From positions 19,112,203-19,176,202 of the forward strand of contig OZ007576.1 of assembly GCA_963931925.1 (NCBI GenBank): DNA of 64,000 nucleotides. Direction: 5' to 3'. This document shows, one piece after another, positions 1 through 11,110 of this stretch (position 1 is its first letter; every line of letters begins with the position of its first letter). The notes below the pieces were generated by a model. It did no database searches. It was not told the DNA's origin and saw nothing but the letters and a program-made list of their open reading frames with translations. This DNA comes from Onchidella celtica (taxonomy: Eukaryota; Mollusca; Gastropoda; Systellommatophora; Onchidiidae). The position numbers and the translations under genes were made by a program.

Positions 1-103
1 TCTCTTCCTTTCACGTCTTTCCCTACCTGTCTGCCGTGAGCCCTTCTTACTCTACACCCGCTCTGTAGCAATCCCCTTAATTGCACTCACTCCACTCGTG
101 ACA
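1..103 (-). repeat. 3' LTR, partial (window edge)
   Basis: Identical to 5927-6029. In element orientation it begins TGTCACGAGTG at base 103, directly after the polypurine tract. The remaining ~1.1 kb lies outside the window. Confidence 0.92.
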
Positions 104-106
104 TCA

Positions 107-123
107 TCCCCACCCCAAAAAAA
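107..123 (-). other. Polypurine tract of the LTR retrotransposon
   Basis: In element orientation this is a run of T followed by GGGGTGGGGA, then TGA, then the LTR start TGTCAC. It sits exactly where the plus-strand primer of an LTR retrotransposon is expected. The G-rich half is the likely RNase H-resistant primer. Confidence 0.75.
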
Positions 124-458
124 TTAATGCAATTAATTTCAAATCGCATCAAGATGACTGTCAACGATTGAGCGTGAGCAATACCTACACTAAAAAAATG
201 ACCTAGCAGTTCCCCTAGTATATAAAATACCGAAATCAGGGGAAAAATATGGCGATCAATATGCCCTGCAATATGCATATATGTATCACATCATGAATAG
301 CTAACTAAACACAATATCTAATACAGAATCAAAAACCAATCAACCTATCAACCATTCTTCATATCATATTTATAATGTCAATATTTTAAAGTCGACTCAT
401 TCACACAGATCCTGTCAATGTTCCTTTCCTCCGATGTATAAGCTCCTGAACTCTTCCC

Positions 459-1343
459 CTAGGCTCGACTAAGGTAGTCGGCGATATGATTGCTGGTTCC
501 TGGAATTGGTTGAATAACGAAGGTATACGGCTGCAAAGCCAATGCCCATCTAGACAAGCGTGGGCTGGACGAACGATTCTTCGACAAAAATGTTAGTGGC
601 TTGTGGTCTGTCTGGATACAAAATTCTCGTCCCATGAGATAACGTCCTAATTTCTGGACGGACCACACAATGGCAAGACACTCACGCTCTATCACAGAAT
701 ACTTTCTTTCTCTCTGCAATAACTTCCTACTGACATAACATACAGGATGGAGACATTCGTTCTTCTCCTGTAGAAGACAAGCGCCGACACCAGAGTCCGA
801 CGCATCCGTTCTGAGGATAAAATTAGATCGAAAATCGGGTAATATCAGAATGGGTGACGATGATAATGCTGTCACCAAATTATCAAATGCTGTCTGACAC
901 TCAGACGTCCACTGGACCTTATCGGGTTGTCCCTTCTTAGTAAGGTCAGTAAGAGAAGATGACAAGGAGGAAAAATTTGGAATGAACTTTCTGTAATAAT
1001 TTAAAATTCCCACTAAGCTTCTGACTTGTTTCTTTGTTTTAGGGATTTGCAACCCTACTAATTTGTCAATTTTTGTTACTTCAGGTCTCTGAACACCTCT
1101 ACCCACGATATGTCCTAAGAATACTATCTCTGGACATGCCAAATCCATCTTTGCGGGTTTAGCAGTTAACCCAAAATGACGTAATCGTTGAAAAATTACT
1201 GTTAGTGTCTGAATATGATCAGACCATGTCGACGTATGACATGCTATATCGTCAAAGAATGACACGACATTAGGTATGTCCTTTAATACCAGTATGAGAA
1301 TACCGATACTCTGGTCTCTCATGAAACCTCTGCAGCATATCAA
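459..1343 (-). pseudogene. pol: Reverse transcriptase (carboxy half) and RNase H of the gypsy element
   Basis: This 294-codon frame is the carboxy part of a Ty3/gypsy RT followed by RNase H. The catalytic box is FFDD (residues 29-32), a variant of the usual Y-x-D-D. After it come the connection segment with TKKQVRSLVGILNYYRKFIPNF (in two parts, about 103-124) and an RNase H domain from about 175. Candidate RNase H acidic residues are D180 (TDAS), E221 (EREC), D246 (TDHK) and D289 (IADYLSR). The RT fingers and first palm aspartate are absent: authentic similarity starts near residue 19, and upstream residues are an out-of-frame reading of the integrase tail. The listed start is a TTG and is not a real initiator. 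The frame overlaps the preceding gag-pol frame by 74 bases. It ends with a normal stop at 459-461 and shows no internal stops. Confidence 0.9.
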
Positions 1344-3855
1344 GGTGGAAAACCTTTACTGATCCATCAATGTGGATAGCGTAATCTACCTTCGAAACAA
1401 TTCGCTCAATAACATAAGGACCTTTCCATGTCATCAATAACTTATTATGGCCCGTAGGTAACAACAATAGGACCTTGTCTCCTGGCTTAAAAATTCTCAG
1501 TTTGGACCCTCTATCTTTATAGTTCTTTGCTCTTGCTGAAGCGATACTAGACGCTTCTTCTGCTATAGTGCGCGCTGAAGATAATCTTTCTCTTAAATCA
1601 ACAAGGTCTATCGAAACCTTTTTAAACGGTTCCGAAACCGTGGGGCTCTTTTGAAGAGGAGCCTGGGGTGTACGACCCTCATGCGTCGTCTTTTGGCACG
1701 CACTGCACGTCTTACAATATAACCGTACATCTCTGTATACTGACGGCCAATAAAACTTTTTCAGAACTCTTTGCTTGGTTCTAGCACTTCCCATATGATC
1801 CGCTAATGGAACATCATGGGCCAGACGCAATACCGTTGCAATCAAGGATACTGGCACCACTACCTGCTTTAAAATGGAGGCCACCGTTACATACTTACGG
1901 AACAGAATGCCCGCCTGAACAACAAAGGAAGACGAGCCGTTCTTATATTTCCTCGTTTTCTCGGTTCGCGCTTCCCCAAAACATGGGTTTAATGATGGGT
2001 CCTCCCTTTGTAATCTCGCCAAGCGCTCTGGCGTGATATCTAGGTTGACCGCTGGCGTCGCCAAAGGTCTAATCTTATCTTTATCAGCTACCCGTCGACG
2101 TGTTTCGACCGCGGCGCAAAAGTCAATACCTTTTGATTGCGACCATGCTTGCACGTTCTCATCGGAAGGGGAAACTACCCGTGATACATTCCCAATGATG
2201 AGCTGGGCGCCTGGAAAACAACCAACGACTGCTTCGACTTCCCCGCTAAGGAAAGGTGTATCTATCACTATTCTTGCCATGGGTAATTTCTCAATGGCCC
2301 CCGAAAATTGGATGCACGGGACAGTCTCACCTGTAAGCTGTGAATCCCGAATGCAGTCTCTATGCACTCCCACAACGGTAGATCCTGTATCTCGTAAAAC
2401 CGAGACCGGTTCGTCCCCAACAAACCCCGGATAAACCCTAAGACCACCTCCTGTATGACATGAATTTATAACGGGGATCTTTCTCCCACAAGGTAAAACA
2501 CCGGAAGATAATAACTTCTCACAACTGGGACACTTAGAATACTGTCCGCCTCCGTTGTCCGATGTAACACACGCAGCCGCATGATGAAATTTATTAGGGG
2601 AACATGGACTGGAGCTACTGTCCACGTTCGCCGCTATCCTACCTGCAGGGCAATTCACGCTGATGTGATCTGCTCTACCGCAGTTCCAACACTTTGCGGC
2701 CCTACACTCGCGTGAAAAGTGACCTACGCGTCCGCAAGTCCAACACTCCGCTCCCTGTGCTGCACTAGGCCTGGGTCCCCGTGACCCATCACGACCGGAA
2801 CTAGAGTCCCTATGCCGTCGGTCATCGGCAAAGGTCACAAATCGCCCCCGGCCATTACCGCGACCTAGCCCTCCTGCTCGGTCAAACTTACCGGATCCAT
2901 ATGCAGGTGATTGGTGATAGCCCCTACGCTGCCCCTGGGCTTGCCCACTATAGGCACCACGCTGACGCGACCTGTCTTTATGTCCTGTCGGCGACCCTTC
3001 GACAACGGCGACGTACCCAGCATCTTGGACGTACGCCCTGGCGACTGGTTTGGACGGATGTGCCGTACGGTATGCTTCCGCCAACTTAGACGCCTCCTGC
3101 ACCGTCGCGGGTTCGTTTTCTTTCAGGAAAGCCACCAGATCTTTGTGGCACGACGCGTACAGCTGGTCACGGATCATTAAGTCTTTCAGTTTAGCAAAAT
3201 CCGCGCCCACATGCGCCAAGTCTACCCAGTTCGCGAAATATTCCGTTAGTCTCGCGACGAAGGCAGCAAAGTCCTCCCTGGTATCCGCACGTGCTCGCCT
3301 AAACTGCTCCCGGAAATATTCCTCGGTACGCGCAAATCGGCGAAGCAGCAAAGCCTTCAGCTTATCGTAATCTTGCACGTCTTCGCGCTGTAGCTCTTTA
3401 AAGTAGGTTAACGCTCGCCCCTGCAATAGAGACGCCAGGTACGTGGACCATAATTCCTTATTTTCCCCCCATTGCAATTGTGCGTTCAGTTCGAACCTGT
3501 AAAGGAAGGCGTCTATGTCGTCCTTCCGGTCGTCGAACGTAGGGAGCTTAATCCGAACACCACCTTTATTGTGTACCTGCCGCTCAACTGTTTCTGTTGG
3601 CGCATTCTTTTTGATTTCCAACTCGGCGATCTTTACTTGCGCCTCTATCTCCTTTAACTTTATCTCCCGTTCTTGAGCTTCTATCTCCCTTAACTTTAAC
3701 TCCCTTTCCTGTTCCTTATCCTCTTTTTCTCGCTCTCTATCCTTAGCACGCTCATCGCGCAAATCCGCCTGCTGTTCTTTAATCCAGCCGCGTAGCTCCT
3801 CTCCCTCCAGGCCAAGTTCCTTACCCAACTTCATTAATTGTTGGAGTTCCGCCAT
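1270..3855 (-). CDS. gag-pol: Gag-protease-integrase polyprotein of the gypsy element, integrase core deleted
   Basis: 861 codons from ATG at 3855. Residues 20-85 are a charged, probably coiled-coil segment rich in K, E and R. About 100-270 resembles a retrotransposon Gag capsid domain. About 290-365 is a G/R/S-rich basic linker. Two CCHC zinc knuckles follow (C371-C384 and C389-C402, CX2CX4HX4C). An aspartic protease has its active-site DTGS at 489-492. From about 607 there is an integrase: HHCC zinc-binding domain (H680, H687, C717, C720) and the start of the core with the first catalytic aspartate at D750. Right after residue 752 the sequence jumps to the region downstream of the core, ending with a GPY-like segment (WKGPYVIER, 810-818) and HLDMLQRF. 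The second and third catalytic acidic residues are therefore missing, and the junction keeps the frame. Gag and protease look intact, so this copy could make particles but not integrate alone. Confidence 0.93.
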   Translation of the reverse strand: MAELQQLMKLGKELGLEGEELRGWIKEQQADLRDERAKDREREKEDKEQERELKLREIEAQEREIKLKEIEAQVKIAELEIKKNAPTETVERQVHNKGGVRIKLPTFDDRKDDIDAFLYRFELNAQLQWGENKELWSTYLASLLQGRALTYFKELQREDVQDYDKLKALLLRRFARTEEYFREQFRRARADTREDFAAFVARLTEYFANWVDLAHVGADFAKLKDLMIRDQLYASCHKDLVAFLKENEPATVQEASKLAEAYRTAHPSKPVARAYVQDAGYVAVVEGSPTGHKDRSRQRGAYSGQAQGQRRGYHQSPAYGSGKFDRAGGLGRGNGRGRFVTFADDRRHRDSSSGRDGSRGPRPSAAQGAECWTCGRVGHFSRECRAAKCWNCGRADHISVNCPAGRIAANVDSSSSPCSPNKFHHAAACVTSDNGGGQYSKCPSCEKLLSSGVLPCGRKIPVINSCHTGGGLRVYPGFVGDEPVSVLRDTGSTVVGVHRDCIRDSQLTGETVPCIQFSGAIEKLPMARIVIDTPFLSGEVEAVVGCFPGAQLIIGNVSRVVSPSDENVQAWSQSKGIDFCAAVETRRRVADKDKIRPLATPAVNLDITPERLARLQREDPSLNPCFGEARTEKTRKYKNGSSSFVVQAGILFRKYVTVASILKQVVVPVSLIATVLRLAHDVPLADHMGSARTKQRVLKKFYWPSVYRDVRLYCKTCSACQKTTHEGRTPQAPLQKSPTVSEPFKKVSIDLVDLRERLSSARTIAEEASSIASARAKNYKDRGSKLRIFKPGDKVLLLLPTGHNKLLMTWKGPYVIERIVSKVDYAIHIDGSVKVFHLDMLQRFHERPEYRYSHTGIKGHT

Positions 3856-4784
3856 TTCACAGATTTATGGTTATGGTATGTATTATAAAAACGGCTAACC
3901 TGTCGGTATGATCACTAACGACACGACCAGAGACCTGAGATCACACCAGATATAACAGTACCCAATTGTCTCAAATACAATTCAGAAATTTACGTACTTC
4001 CTAACTAATTCTATATTCATTAAATGTATAGCACTATTAATAATAAAAAAGAGTAGAAAAGACAAGAATAAGGAAATTCAGTAGAAGGACCACAAGTACG
4101 TCAAGGACAACGAACCAGACTAGGACAAAGACCTAAAAAAGAAAATATAATGGAAAAAAAATGCAACCTAACTACGCCGATTACACAACACGGTACGAAC
4201 AAGAACAGAGTCTGAAAAAAAAGAACGTATCTACCGATAGGGAAGAAAGAGGGACAAGAGAATACGTCTTCCTGCAGAACAGAGAAGATATCGACGCTAC
4301 AACTAAACAAAAATACAGGTCCCTACAGAACTGTTCACTGTGATGAACGCGGTTCCTAGATTAGCCCACCTCCCGAAGAGGATAAACTACGCTCACCACA
4401 GCAACCCCGCGCCACCGCCCGTATAATCAATTACAACGAAAACAGCAAAAACAGAGAAAAAGACAGAAGAAAAGACAGCCCTCAATCCAGGGCACAAATT
4501 TTTCACTTAACTTTCACCCTTGATTTCAATTTCTCCCCTTCCTCGGAGCTCTGGCTGCTTGACCTCTACAGGCTGGCACACACACTCTGCAGAAATTTAA
4601 GTACACATTAATACATATTCATCAAAATACATGCATCAATACATATTCATAAATATACATAAATCATATCATCATGAAATTTCCATTCATCCCACGAACA
4701 AGGACAACAGCACGAATTCCTAGCACAACAGAAAAACAACTAGATATAACGAATACAAAATGTCAAACTGACCACAGGTAAACA
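3856..4784 (-). other. Untranslated leader of the gypsy element
   Basis: About 930 bases between the primer-binding site and the Gag start. No supported coding frame on either strand. It would be expected to hold dimerisation and packaging signals, but none can be identified by eye. Confidence 0.6.
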
Positions 4785-4797
4785 GGACGAGCCCCCA
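4785..4797 (-). other. Primer-binding site, tRNA-Pro type
   Basis: The element strand reads TGGGGGCTCGTCC, complementary to 13 bases at the 3' end (including CCA) of tRNA-Pro. This is the same PBS type as in murine leukaemia virus. One base separates it from the LTR end at 4799, the normal spacing range. Confidence 0.85.
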
Positions 4798-4798
4798 G

Positions 4799-6029
4799 TG
4801 TCACAAATCCCAGACTGGGAGATGTAATAGTTTATGACAGGACAACAATCACGAACAAACAAGTTTAACACTTAACAGAACAATCCATCAGACTCACACA
4901 TTTATTAAACATAATTATACAGATAATAGCGCAATTACATACATTATATTATTGAAATTAACTGCCGTACAACGGCCTTATTCTCACATGCACTCTTCCT
5001 CGGATCCACAACCCGGTAGTTACTTCCTAAAGGCACTTCGGCCTCAGCCTCTCCCCTCAGGGTCTTAATAGCACATTAATAATTCACTGGCACCGCAGTC
5101 TCTCAATATCACCTTCCTATTGTCATACACCTTAGCACTCCCCTAGCACCTCAGCAGGGCAATAACACATTATCATTTCAATAGCCCCTCAACATGGCAA
5201 TAGTACATTATTAGTTCCTAGCCCATCAACATGGCAATAATACATTATCACATTCACGCTCATATCTACGTCCCTGTCCGTGGCCTGACTGCCACGACTT
5301 TATGTGCCTCTACTGTCCTGCACTGACAGCCTCACTTCTGGCCTATGTGTGGCCTCCGGCCCTATGCTGGCCTATCACCGTAGGCGGCGCTCTTTGGCCC
5401 GACCTCGGCACCTACAAGAATAACATTACATTGGTATAATACCCTACCATTTCTATTCACTCCACCTCTCCTTACAACCCATGACGCGTACACACACTAG
5501 TTCACCTTTCACTCACCACACGTCTTACGGTAACACACCTCCATCGGAGTACACAATACTCACTCGTGCTACAAATCCATGAACTCACTTTCATCTATCG
5601 CTCATGGCGCACATTGCTATATCCAATATCAAGGACTTCCACATTCCTCACATATACTTATTTACATCATGGTAATAGGCGAATATAATATAATACATCA
5701 ATCATAATTATCAATCAACGTTCTACCCACCAGTCATCACTGGAAAAACTCTCTCACTGGTCTCTCGACTGCTCCCCTTATGTCCGCCCGCTGGGCTCTT
5801 ACTAGCGTCCGTTCAGTAGGACCTTCTAACTTGCAGTGATAGTAATACGGCGCTTTCGCCTCATTCAGACCCCCACCACTCATAACATGCACGCTTTCCT
5901 TACTTGTCTTCGTGCGTTAATGTTACTCTCTTCCTTTCACGTCTTTCCCTACCTGTCTGCCGTGAGCCCTTCTTACTCTACACCCGCTCTGTAGCAATCC
6001 CCTTAATTGCACTCACTCCACTCGTGACA
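4799..6029 (-). repeat. 5' LTR of the gypsy element, 1231 bp
   Basis: Bounded by TG...CA with a 6-bp inverted terminal match: TGTCAC at the start and GTGACA at the end in element orientation. The right part is identical to the left LTR fragment. A minus-strand AATAAA (4901-4906) about 100 bases from the LTR end is a plausible polyadenylation signal. An AT-rich stretch near 5680-5700 could hold a TATA element, but this is not certain. Confidence 0.9.
4901..4906 (-). promoter_or_regulatory. Candidate LTR polyadenylation signal AATAAA
   Basis: AATAAA on the element strand near the 3' end of the LTR, a position consistent with an R-region poly(A) signal. Inference from position only. Confidence 0.4.
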
Positions 6030-7488
6030 CTTACTTCTGCGTCAATCTGTCGATTTTCTATAATGACAGTGAAAACTGATAAATTTTGACATTTTTGTCT
6101 CCCTTGTCAAAAAGTGAAATTTAATGTAGAGGCATTTTTGATTCAAATAAAAGACCACTTATTAATAATTTAAACCCTTGAAAAAATTTAGGCTTGTTGT
6201 CTGTAAACAGAATGTGTCTACAGTTTGGTATGTTTGCAGTGATAACGCACCGGTGGTGTTTTCATGAAAATTCAGATGATCACAACTTTGCCAAATATTG
6301 AGATACAGAGACAAATTTGGTATCAAAATTCTTAAGAAAGTGAGGTCTTTCAATTGGAAAACTTAATTTAAGTGTCTATACAGCGACTTTCCAAAATCAG
6401 TTTTGAGTACCTACTTTTAATCTCAATCCCTGTCTGGTTTCAGATTTCCCACCTAATTTGTTTGTATTATATTATTATTTCTGTCAGTAAATATGTTTCG
6501 TTAATATCAATATCACTTTAAGTAATTGGTTAATGTTTAAGTCGTATCAATCATACTAATCACAACATAAAACAAGTTTTCATATAGTAAACACTAAGAA
6601 AACACACCCACTGTTCACTGGAGTATAATTTATTTCACTGCCAATCAGGATTAGAATATAGAAAGGTGACAGGTTATCGGGGAATTGCAAGCATAAAAAA
6701 GAATTTTTTTTGAAAAAGTGTTTCAATTTCTGGTACATAGGGCTACAACTCCGATTTTACAATCAATAAATCACTTTGCATGGGAATATGATCCATAAGC
6801 TCATTTAATGAGATAATGGCTGATGCCTAAAATCACATGATAAAGACATTTTTTTAAATAAAGCTATGCACGGTATATACAGCCATTTGCATCATAAGGC
6901 AAGAAAACACCATAGCTGCACCTAATGTTGATCAAATCATGCTCAAGAATCCAAATAGATTTAAATAAATCCTTCTTGCAACGTTCGCCACATTGATAAC
7001 ATCGAGTCGGATAATGCGAAAGTGCTTGAAAGCATACCTCCACTTGTGGAGCGCCACCTATGGTATTACGGCCCTTTGTGTTTGAGCAAAATGAGCCATT
7101 ATTATCAAGCCTTCTTTTCATGCAATGCGCCACGGGTCCCGCCCCCGATAGGCGCGCAAACTGTGTGCACGATTTTTTTTAAAGGCGCCAAGAAGGGCGT
7201 CTCCCATCTTATTGTATGCAGTATCTTTGGTTGTCTCTAGGAAAATTTCTGCTTCTATTTGAATGTTAAGATAGATCAGTCAGTTATGAGTCCTTCTTCA
7301 CACAAAATCTTGTATTTTTAATATTTATTAATAACCTTTATTGGTTTGTTCACTTTAAACCAGCCGTCATGTTAAATGCTCTGATAATTTTGAATAGATC
7401 AATATGAATTTAAAGAACTTCGGAACTGAAAACAACCCCAACCTTGAACACAAATTTTAATTATACATCACTGGGACGTTGTGGGAAT
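6030..7488. other. Gene-free AT-rich intergenic DNA
   Basis: No open frame with protein-like composition and no repeat that recurs in the window. Short frames here are chance frames. Confidence 0.6.
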
Positions 7489-7756
7489 GGCTGTTGTTTT
7501 GCGCTAAGGGCGCGTACGTATGCGTACCTATCCCTACCTCCGTCTTTGTCATCAGCCCTAAATCTTATCGAATCCCTAGCCTTTCTACTAAAAACACAGG
7601 AGGAAAACAAAAAGAAAATGTTAACGTATATAATTTATTAAGACTGTTGTTAGGAGTATTTCGTGAGGAGCTGCATAGCTCTGTCGTCATAAAAGGCTTT
7701 AATATACGTACCTCTAGCTAAAAAGAAACTTGGGGGACGTATGTACTTGTAACAAC
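7489..7756 (-). mobile_element. Family A MITE (ACGTACGT-ended), copy 1
   Basis: Begins GGCTGTTGTT...GCGCTAAGGGCGCGTACGTA and ends CTTGGGGGACGTATGTACTTGTAACAAC, so the ends are inverted repeats. The interior carries the family landmarks ATCTTATCGAATCCCTA, ACACAGGAGGAAAACAAAAAG and TTAGGAGTATTTCG. The first terminal repeat is shortened. No coding capacity. Confidence 0.8.
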
Positions 7757-8948
7757 TTCTTATGGATATGATTTAAAACCAACTTTCTATATCTGACGTA
7801 CATAATATCAAATTTAGCACCTGATATACAACGTGTCAGAAAGATTAAAAATGTATTATGTCCGGGTATTTAGATTTGGTACTGGGACTTTCGTGAATAA
7901 AAGAATATTGTTTGTCTGGGGAATTCAAATGGTTAAATTATCCCTAGTGACATGACTTGAAACATGTGAGAAATATTTAAAATGACATTAAACTCAGTCA
8001 GCGCCGTGTTTTAACTCGACTGGCCTTATTACGAAACCCTGCAAGTGCAAAGGACCCAATCTACAGAAAATAAAAAAGAAAAAGAAAAATTAGAGAAAAA
8101 AAATAGCCCGATTTTTAACAAGGCCTGCCGCCACTCATACAGTTAGGATTTGTGTGAAATGTTGAAGATGTCTTCTTTGCTACCTGCGGGCGGTTCTCTT
8201 TTACGCGTGGAGACTTGAACTGGTAGGGAAATATTATTTTTTAATTTGCTTTGTGTCGGTAATTTCGCCTCCGGTTCTCTTTTTCACTAACACATGAGCT
8301 CGTGACACCGTCACTTTCCACCGATGTGTTCACTACTAACAGAGAGTATGTGTTTATAGAGAGATCTCACTTCCGCCAAATCGCGGAACTAGGTCGCTGC
8401 GGTAAAAAAGAAATTGAAGAATTGAATGAGACCTTCTCCGCCAAAGATAGTGTGCATATCTGTTTACTGTGGTTTGTTCATATTTTTTGGCTGATTGAAA
8501 CTATTCAGACCCGTTTATAAGTTCTTACGTCCCATGGAAATGCACGAACGGATAAAATTATTGTTTACCCCAGTGACCTACCTTCCGCTCCATGCTAGCA
8601 GTGGATTCGCAGAGCCTCCCGTGTCTCGCAGTGCAAATCGACCAATAGTGAAATCTCTTTATGCATACATACTCTCTGATATTAAATAAACTATCCAGCG
8701 CCCAGTTCATTGTCATTTTCATAACTGCTGACACAGTGCGCAGGTCCTTTATGTGCATAAGGCATTGAAAAGCAAACAAACACCACCAAACTAAACCTAA
8801 AAGAATGGGTAAGGTGAATCAAATACATTGTAGTCACCAAAATCTCAAGCTAGTGAACAGATTTATCCCCAGCGCCGGATATACCTCAGCTAGTTTTGCC
8901 TTAAAAAAATAATGTAAATATATTCCTTATCTTAGATATATTTTTAAT
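7757..8948. other. Gene-free intergenic DNA
   Basis: No supported gene. A short stretch at 8015-8050 (GAAACCCTGCAAGTGCA) resembles 8 bases or more of 58835-58860 and may be a worn repeat, but I cannot define it. Confidence 0.45.
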
Positions 8949-8950
8949 TA

Positions 8951-8951
8951 C

Positions 8952-8987
<36 letters not shown>

Positions 8988-8988
8988 A
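8951..8988. repeat. (CAT)n microsatellite
   Basis: About 12 uninterrupted CAT units directly abutting the family G repeat. The reverse-orientation family G copy at 34861 ends in (GAT)n, the complement, so the microsatellite belongs to the end of the element. Confidence 0.95.
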
Positions 8989-9347
8989 TTACAAAGGAAG
9001 TAAGGCCTCCGGTGTAATCATGAAAGGCTTTTTAACCGCTGTCTTAAATTGTACAAAATAGGATATTACCCATAGAAAGACCTAACGGTGTACGTAGGCA
9101 TAATTATTGTAAAAGGTGTTTACGTTAGTTATATTTTCAATACCTTCGTTGATTTTGAGCCACAACTAAGTTGAATAGAAGAAAGTGTTCCGACATTTTG
9201 AATCGGAAGAAAGACGCATTTCCATCGAGGAGAATTCAAAAGTATGACAGGAAATTTCGTTCTGCGCCTCAATTTACACATTGCCGATCGAAACTCAGCT
9301 TTAAAAATCACATCTGTGAATTCCTCGACTGAGCAGGCCAACTAGTA
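8989..9347 (+). mobile_element. Family G interspersed repeat, copy 1
   Basis: Runs from ACAAAGGAAGTAAGGCCTCC to GGCCAACTAGTA. Shares long stretches with 39350-39731 and, inverted, with 34861-35770, for example TTCGTTGATTTTGAGCCACAA and TATGACAGGAAATTTC. The terminal TACTAGTTGGCC (reverse strand) resembles the start of Helentron-type non-autonomous elements (HINEs). That class assignment is inference. No coding capacity. Confidence 0.75.
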
Positions 9348-9730
9348 TTTTTAAATATCTAAATAAATATTTGAAATATTGCACACTACCAAAATCAACA
9401 GAAAACATAAATTCTTTCAAGGACTTCTTAGAATATCTGGTGAAAAGGAGTAGTCATCTGTAGTGTTGTGAATATACTTGTCAGGTTCCATGACAGAATC
9501 AATGATTTGTCATCTGTTATGCCGGATGCCAAACATGTGAAAACATGCAATGTGCTCAAATAATGAGTGGATGTCAAAGACTAAAAAAAAAAAAAAATGA
9601 CACAATGACTCATGTGCTCAAAAAAGTGATGCCCGGTCTCCACCTGGTTTTGCGGAGGAGAAAAAAAAAGAAAGGATTGAGTTTTTTGTTTGTTTATTGT
9701 TTGTCTCTTTGCTCGTTGTTGTTGTTGATT

Positions 9731-9777
<47 letters not shown>

Positions 9778-10495
9778 CTGTGTGGGTCAGTCTGTATTTC
9801 ATGCCTCTATCACGCTTTTCATTTTTGTGGCAACAATTTTGATGGCAAGAAAACAAAATATAAGGATTTTTGTTAATGTTTAATACAGACTTATACTATG
9901 CTTTAAATCATTCTGTATTCCACTGTCTTTGGGTATAAGACGAAAACAGAAACAAAAAAGGCGGGCATTTGGAGAGGGGGGGGGGAGGGGAAGAGCTTGA
10001 CAAAGAGGCAAGAGGGTGTTGACAAAGTTTGTGCACGACATTAAAAGAAAATCACTCCAAGGAACAAACAAACTGTCACTAGTGCATGACTCTCTGGTGT
10101 GGTCTATAAATAAACGCAGGGTGGCCATGATATGCTTGCGCCCGGGCGGTGCTTGGGTTCTGTCATCAGTGGTACACTCAGGGTGGCTGGAGTGGAGACG
10201 ACAGTCACTGATGCACATGCCAGTCATCCCTGGACGAGGAGGGGAAGGGAGAGCAGATACAAACCGTGGGGAGGGTAACACAAAGGCAAGAACTGGAGAT
10301 GTTTGCACGCAATGACTTAGTGGCTCACGGTGTGTGACGAAAATCTTGTTTTCAACAGGCAACAGTGAGAAAACACAAGTTTTGTGACATCAGGAATAAA
10401 ATCAGAGACCATCATGCACTGCCCCGCTGTCATTTTAAGTACTTAAGAACTATGAGAAGTGCGCGTGCGATGGAGTCAAACTGCGACTTTAGCTG
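9348..10495. other. Gene-free DNA with a GTT microsatellite
   Basis: Contains a (GTT)n tract at 9712-9777 and a G-rich run near 9975. Frames over the microsatellite give poly-Leu or poly-Gln and are artefacts. No gene seen. Confidence 0.55.
9712..9777. repeat. (GTT)n microsatellite
   Basis: About 20 GTT/TTG units with one TGATTT interruption. Confidence 0.95.
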
Positions 10496-11110
10496 TTGTT
10501 TTTTCCGACTCCACCTTTTGCACAACTGAAAAATTCGACTTTAAATGTGTAGGCGCCCAACAAAATCAGGCAGTTCGTGCCTTTTGGTAGTTTGGAGATA
10601 TTTGTATCACCAAATAGGTTATTCAAAGCCCTTTCATTTGGTAAAAAAAATTGCCTTAATTTAATTAGCAGAGAAGATATGGGCCTCTCAAAGACACTAC
10701 ATGACACAACCACAGTTTTGAGAAAAACGCTTTTAAACTTTCGGCATTTAGTCAAAATTATTGATGGTGACTCAATTCAAAGTCCATTTTGAGGCATTTA
10801 TCCTTCTCAAACAGGATTATCATTTGGACAAGGAATAGTGAAGAGGTTAAACTTTTCAAAAATACTTAACACGCAAAATCGATCAAAGTGACCCTATGGT
10901 GCCTGTTAAAGATTTTCTCAAAATTGGATAGTGCCAAAATGTGCCGAAATTTTGTCGGGTGGCTACACAAATGTTTGCCACTTTAGTATTACGCTGTTGT
11001 TAAGGGGAAGTTATGATAAGGAGTTAGCATAAATCGGAACTGTGAAACAGCTTGATGAGTTCCACAAAAGCACTTTAAACAAGTGTCAAAATATGCATTT
11101 GTTATAATTC
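10496..11110 (+). repeat. Family T repeat, interrupted by a family B MITE
   Basis: The two flanks (10496-10546 and 10969-11110) match, in order, an uninterrupted copy at 23683-23860: CAACTGAAAAATTCGAC before, and AAATCGGAACTGTGAAAC plus AACAAGTGTCAAA after. The family B element sits between them, so this copy is an occupied site and 23683 is the empty site. Confidence 0.75.
10547..10968 (-). mobile_element. Family B MITE, ~424 bp, copy 1
   Basis: Terminal inverted repeats GTGTAGGCGCCCAACAAAAT (left) and ATTTTGTCGGGTGGCTACAC (right). Flanked by the direct repeat AAAT (10543-10546 and 10969-10972), and comparison with the empty site at 23735-23750 supports a 4-bp target duplication. The whole sequence is the reverse complement of 13326-13748 at moderate divergence. 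No coding capacity. Confidence 0.85.

Larger units (their letters stand above)
1..6029 (-). mobile_element. Ty3/gypsy LTR retrotransposon, Gmr1-like domain order, internally deleted
   Basis: The element runs from the right LTR (4799-6029, its 5' LTR) leftwards to a second LTR cut by the window edge (1-103). Bases 1-103 and 5927-6029 are identical by eye, which suggests a recent insertion. Inside, in element order, are a primer-binding site, a ~930-base leader, a Gag-protease-integrase frame, a reverse transcriptase/RNase H frame, and a polypurine tract. Integrase lies upstream of RT, the order known for Gmr1-like Ty3/gypsy elements rather than the usual PR-RT-RH-IN. The integrase catalytic core and the amino half of RT are missing, so this copy cannot encode its own transposition. 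The right flank starts CTTAC; the matching target-site duplication would lie left of the window. Confidence 0.93.

Noticed and set aside
1806..3370. Plus-strand frames across the retrotransposon
   Set aside because: Antisense shadows of the Gag-protease frame.
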